A stretch of DNA of 64,000 bases, taken from an uncultured Duncaniella sp. Lineage in GTDB: Bacteria; Bacteroidota; Bacteroidia; Bacteroidales; Muribaculaceae. Numbering within the stretch: position 1 is the stretch's first letter; each line of letters starts with the position of its first letter. The notes under the pieces are model-generated. The model was not told the origin of the DNA. It searched no databases and saw only the letters and a program-made list of their open reading frames with translations. The DNA lies in contig CAJULW010000040.1 of the NCBI GenBank assembly GCA_910587515.1, positions 1 through 64,000 on the forward strand, read 5' to 3'. Below are positions 62,269 through 64,000 of the stretch, in pieces. The translations under genes and the position numbers were made by a program.

Positions 62269-64000
62269 ATGTTTACAGACAACAAGACAGCTTTATGCCA
62301 TTTGTCCAATAGGATTGGCGCCATCTTGATAACCCTGTTTGTGGCTATCCTGATGCCAACACAATCCATGGCGGCCGCAGAAACGTGCGTAGCCACAGGA
62401 ACCGTACTCGACACTGACGAAGAACCGTTGCCTGGTGTAACCATTCGTGAAAAAGGCACCACAAACGCTGTCGCCAGTGATATTGACGGACATTTTTCAA
62501 TTACAGTGCCCAAAGGAAGTGAAATCGAATTTTCATACATAGGCAAAGAAACATATACGCTAAAGATCGATACCTCAAAATCATATACGATAACTCTCTA
62601 CGACACCGAACAACGTCTCGACGAAGTCATGGTCACAGGTTATGCGACTGTGTCAAAAGCACAGTCGACAGGCTCGTTCCAAAAACTATCCACCGAAACA
62701 CTCGAACGTAGACGCATGGATAATCTTGAATCCATGCTCGAGGGCAATGTGGTCGGATATGTCGATGGGAAAATACGAGGCATAACCACTATGAACGCTG
62801 TTGCTAATCCTCTCATAGTCATCGACGGTTTCCCTGTTGAAAATACTCAGATCGACCGTATGGGACAAACAACCGAGGAAATACCAAACCTCAACCCCGA
62901 GGACATCGAAAGCATAACAGTGCTGAAAGACGCGGCCGCTGCATCTATCTACGGAGCACGCGCGGCAAACGGTGTGATTGTCATAACCACCAAAAAAGCA
63001 CAACAAGGAAAACCGGAGGTCAGTTTCTCAGCGACATTCACCTCCTCACCCTACTCCCATTATCATAAGAATCTCACCAACGCTGCCGATGTCATAGAAC
63101 TTGAACGCAGATGGGCCGCACAGTCACCGTCACTGCTTGCCGGAGGACAAAGCGCGATAGCCTTGGCAGAGGACCTGCGCTACAATGGTGCAATCCCGAG
63201 TCTTGGTGTCAACACGCTCCTTGACATGTACTCAGGTGTCATCGGCATGGACGAAGGCAACAAACGTCTTGACGCCCTTGCTAAATACGGGTATCAATAT
63301 TATAAACAAGCTGAAAAATACGGAAAACGCAACCCGTTCCACCAGCAATACAATCTGAGACTCGCCCAATCATCCGAACGCAACAGTTTCAATATGTCAA
63401 CCACATATTGGGATCACAAATACGAAGACGTGAACCATGGTGACCGTAAATTCGGCATAAACATAACCGATCAGCTGAAAGTCACCGACTGGCTGACAGC
63501 CGACATGGGTATATACCTTAATTATGGCCGAGACAGACAACAATATTACGATCCGTTCAATCCAGGATTCAACGCGCTACCATATGACGCTCTTGTCGAT
63601 GCCGACGGACGTCCTCTCGCAGCCGTATCACAAATCAATGGAGCTCGCCGTGAAGCCATCGAAGCAAACGGAATGATACCCGAAATACTGACTCCGCTTG
63701 ACGAAATCGACTATCAGACTGCCAAAGGCAAAAGCCTTGAAACAAGATCGTTCGCCAAACTTCGCTTTGACATAATGCCGTGGCTAAAATATTCGGTACA
63801 ATTCCAATACGAAACATCAAACTACGATACCGAATATCTACAAGACCGCTACAGCTACGATGTTGTCGGCCGTCTCAACAATTTTGTCAGCAAAGGCTAT
63901 GGAGGTTTGGTATATAATCTCCCAGAAGGTGACATAATGTACAAAACCTCAACACGCAAACGCGGCTATAATTTCCGTCAACAATTGAATTTTGACAAAA
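62269..64000 (+). CDS. SusC/RagA TonB-linked outer-membrane receptor, N-terminal part
   Basis: Open from the ATG at 62269 to the window end (577 codons, no stop). A signal peptide (ILITLFVAILMPTQSMAAA) precedes the carboxypeptidase-like domain (GTVLDTDEEPLPGVTIREKG), the TonB-box/plug region (DEVMVTGYATVSKAQSTGSF) with the SusC motif NPEDIESITVLKDAAAASIYG and ANGVIVITTKK, and then barrel strands. It imports glycans or peptides through a SusD partner, which would lie beyond the window. Substrate unknown. Confidence 0.95.
   Translation, partial: MFTDNKTALCHLSNRIGAILITLFVAILMPTQSMAAAETCVATGTVLDTDEEPLPGVTIREKGTTNAVASDIDGHFSITVPKGSEIEFSYIGKETYTLKIDTSKSYTITLYDTEQRLDEVMVTGYATVSKAQSTGSFQKLSTETLERRRMDNLESMLEGNVVGYVDGKIRGITTMNAVANPLIVIDGFPVENTQIDRMGQTTEEIPNLNPEDIESITVLKDAAAASIYGARAANGVIVITTKKAQQGKPEVSFSATFTSSPYSHYHKNLTNAADVIELERRWAAQSPSLLAGGQSAIALAEDLRYNGAIPSLGVNTLLDMYSGVIGMDEGNKRLDALAKYGYQYYKQAEKYGKRNPFHQQYNLRLAQSSERNSFNMSTTYWDHKYEDVNHGDRKFGINITDQLKVTDWLTADMGIYLNYGRDRQQYYDPFNPGFNALPYDALVDADGRPLAAVSQINGARREAIEANGMIPEILTPLDEIDYQTAKGKSLETRSFAKLRFDIMPWLKYSVQFQYETSNYDTEYLQDRYSYDVVGRLNNFVSKGYGGLVYNLPEGDIMYKTSTRKRGYNFRQQLNFDK

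Overview
The window is chromosomal DNA of a member of the Bacteroidales, most likely the Muribaculaceae/Bacteroides side of the order. The evidence is a pyrophosphate-dependent phosphofructokinase, a PorQ-cmk-ispH cluster, a SusC/RagA receptor, a clpP-clpX-recQ operon, few Shine-Dalgarno sequences, and many matches to the Bacteroidetes promoter (TTTG, 19-21 bp, TAnnTTTG). The species assignment is inference. I see no insertion sequence, prophage, rRNA operon or CRISPR array. Most genes are housekeeping.

Layout. 1-5 kb: an edge-truncated tRNA-Ser, then a response regulator, a histidine kinase and a PiT-type transporter with a long C-terminal extension. 4.9-5.2 kb: a structured RNA with its own promoter and terminator, a candidate 6S RNA. 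5.3-15.8 kb: mostly minus-strand core genes (pfp, a DUF1015 protein, purA, fur, holA, dnaA, pgeF), plus an NlpC/P60 peptidase and a lone HsdR-N nuclease domain on the plus strand. 16-24.5 kb: an EamA transporter, a TonB C-terminal-domain protein, porQ-cmk-ispH, a DnaQ-like exonuclease, a lipoprotein, thrC, an acyltransferase and a nitrilase-fold amidase. 24.5-38.4 kb: a 49-codon ORF, rplU-rpmA, a SpoU-type methyltransferase, a flavodiiron protein, clpP-clpX-recQ-ftsE, an NDH-2-like dehydrogenase, argS, a Bax-inhibitor-1 protein and a saccharopine/carboxynorspermidine dehydrogenase-like protein. 38.5-39.2 kb: a frameshifted pseudogene. 40-42.2 kb: a B3/4-domain protein, a TsaC/Sua5 protein and a FemAB/GNAT-like protein in one minus-strand operon.

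42.4-52.1 kb is a lipid A/LOS-core assembly locus: Kdo transferase, late acyltransferase, CMP-Kdo synthetase, GT90, GT9, two different membrane alkaline-phosphatase-fold (LtaS-like) transferases and a further glycosyltransferase. It faces a PAP2 phosphatase. The PAP2 gene has a roughly 250-nt leader with a strong promoter, tiny overlapping ORFs and competing inverted repeats, and this is the most unusual non-coding region in the window. 53.5-61.7 kb is mostly envelope and ion homeostasis: SulP, PrmA, a YtxH/holin-like small-membrane-protein cluster, and an operon of a coiled-coil membrane protein, MgtC and a CPA2 antiporter. The window ends inside a SusC/RagA receptor gene.
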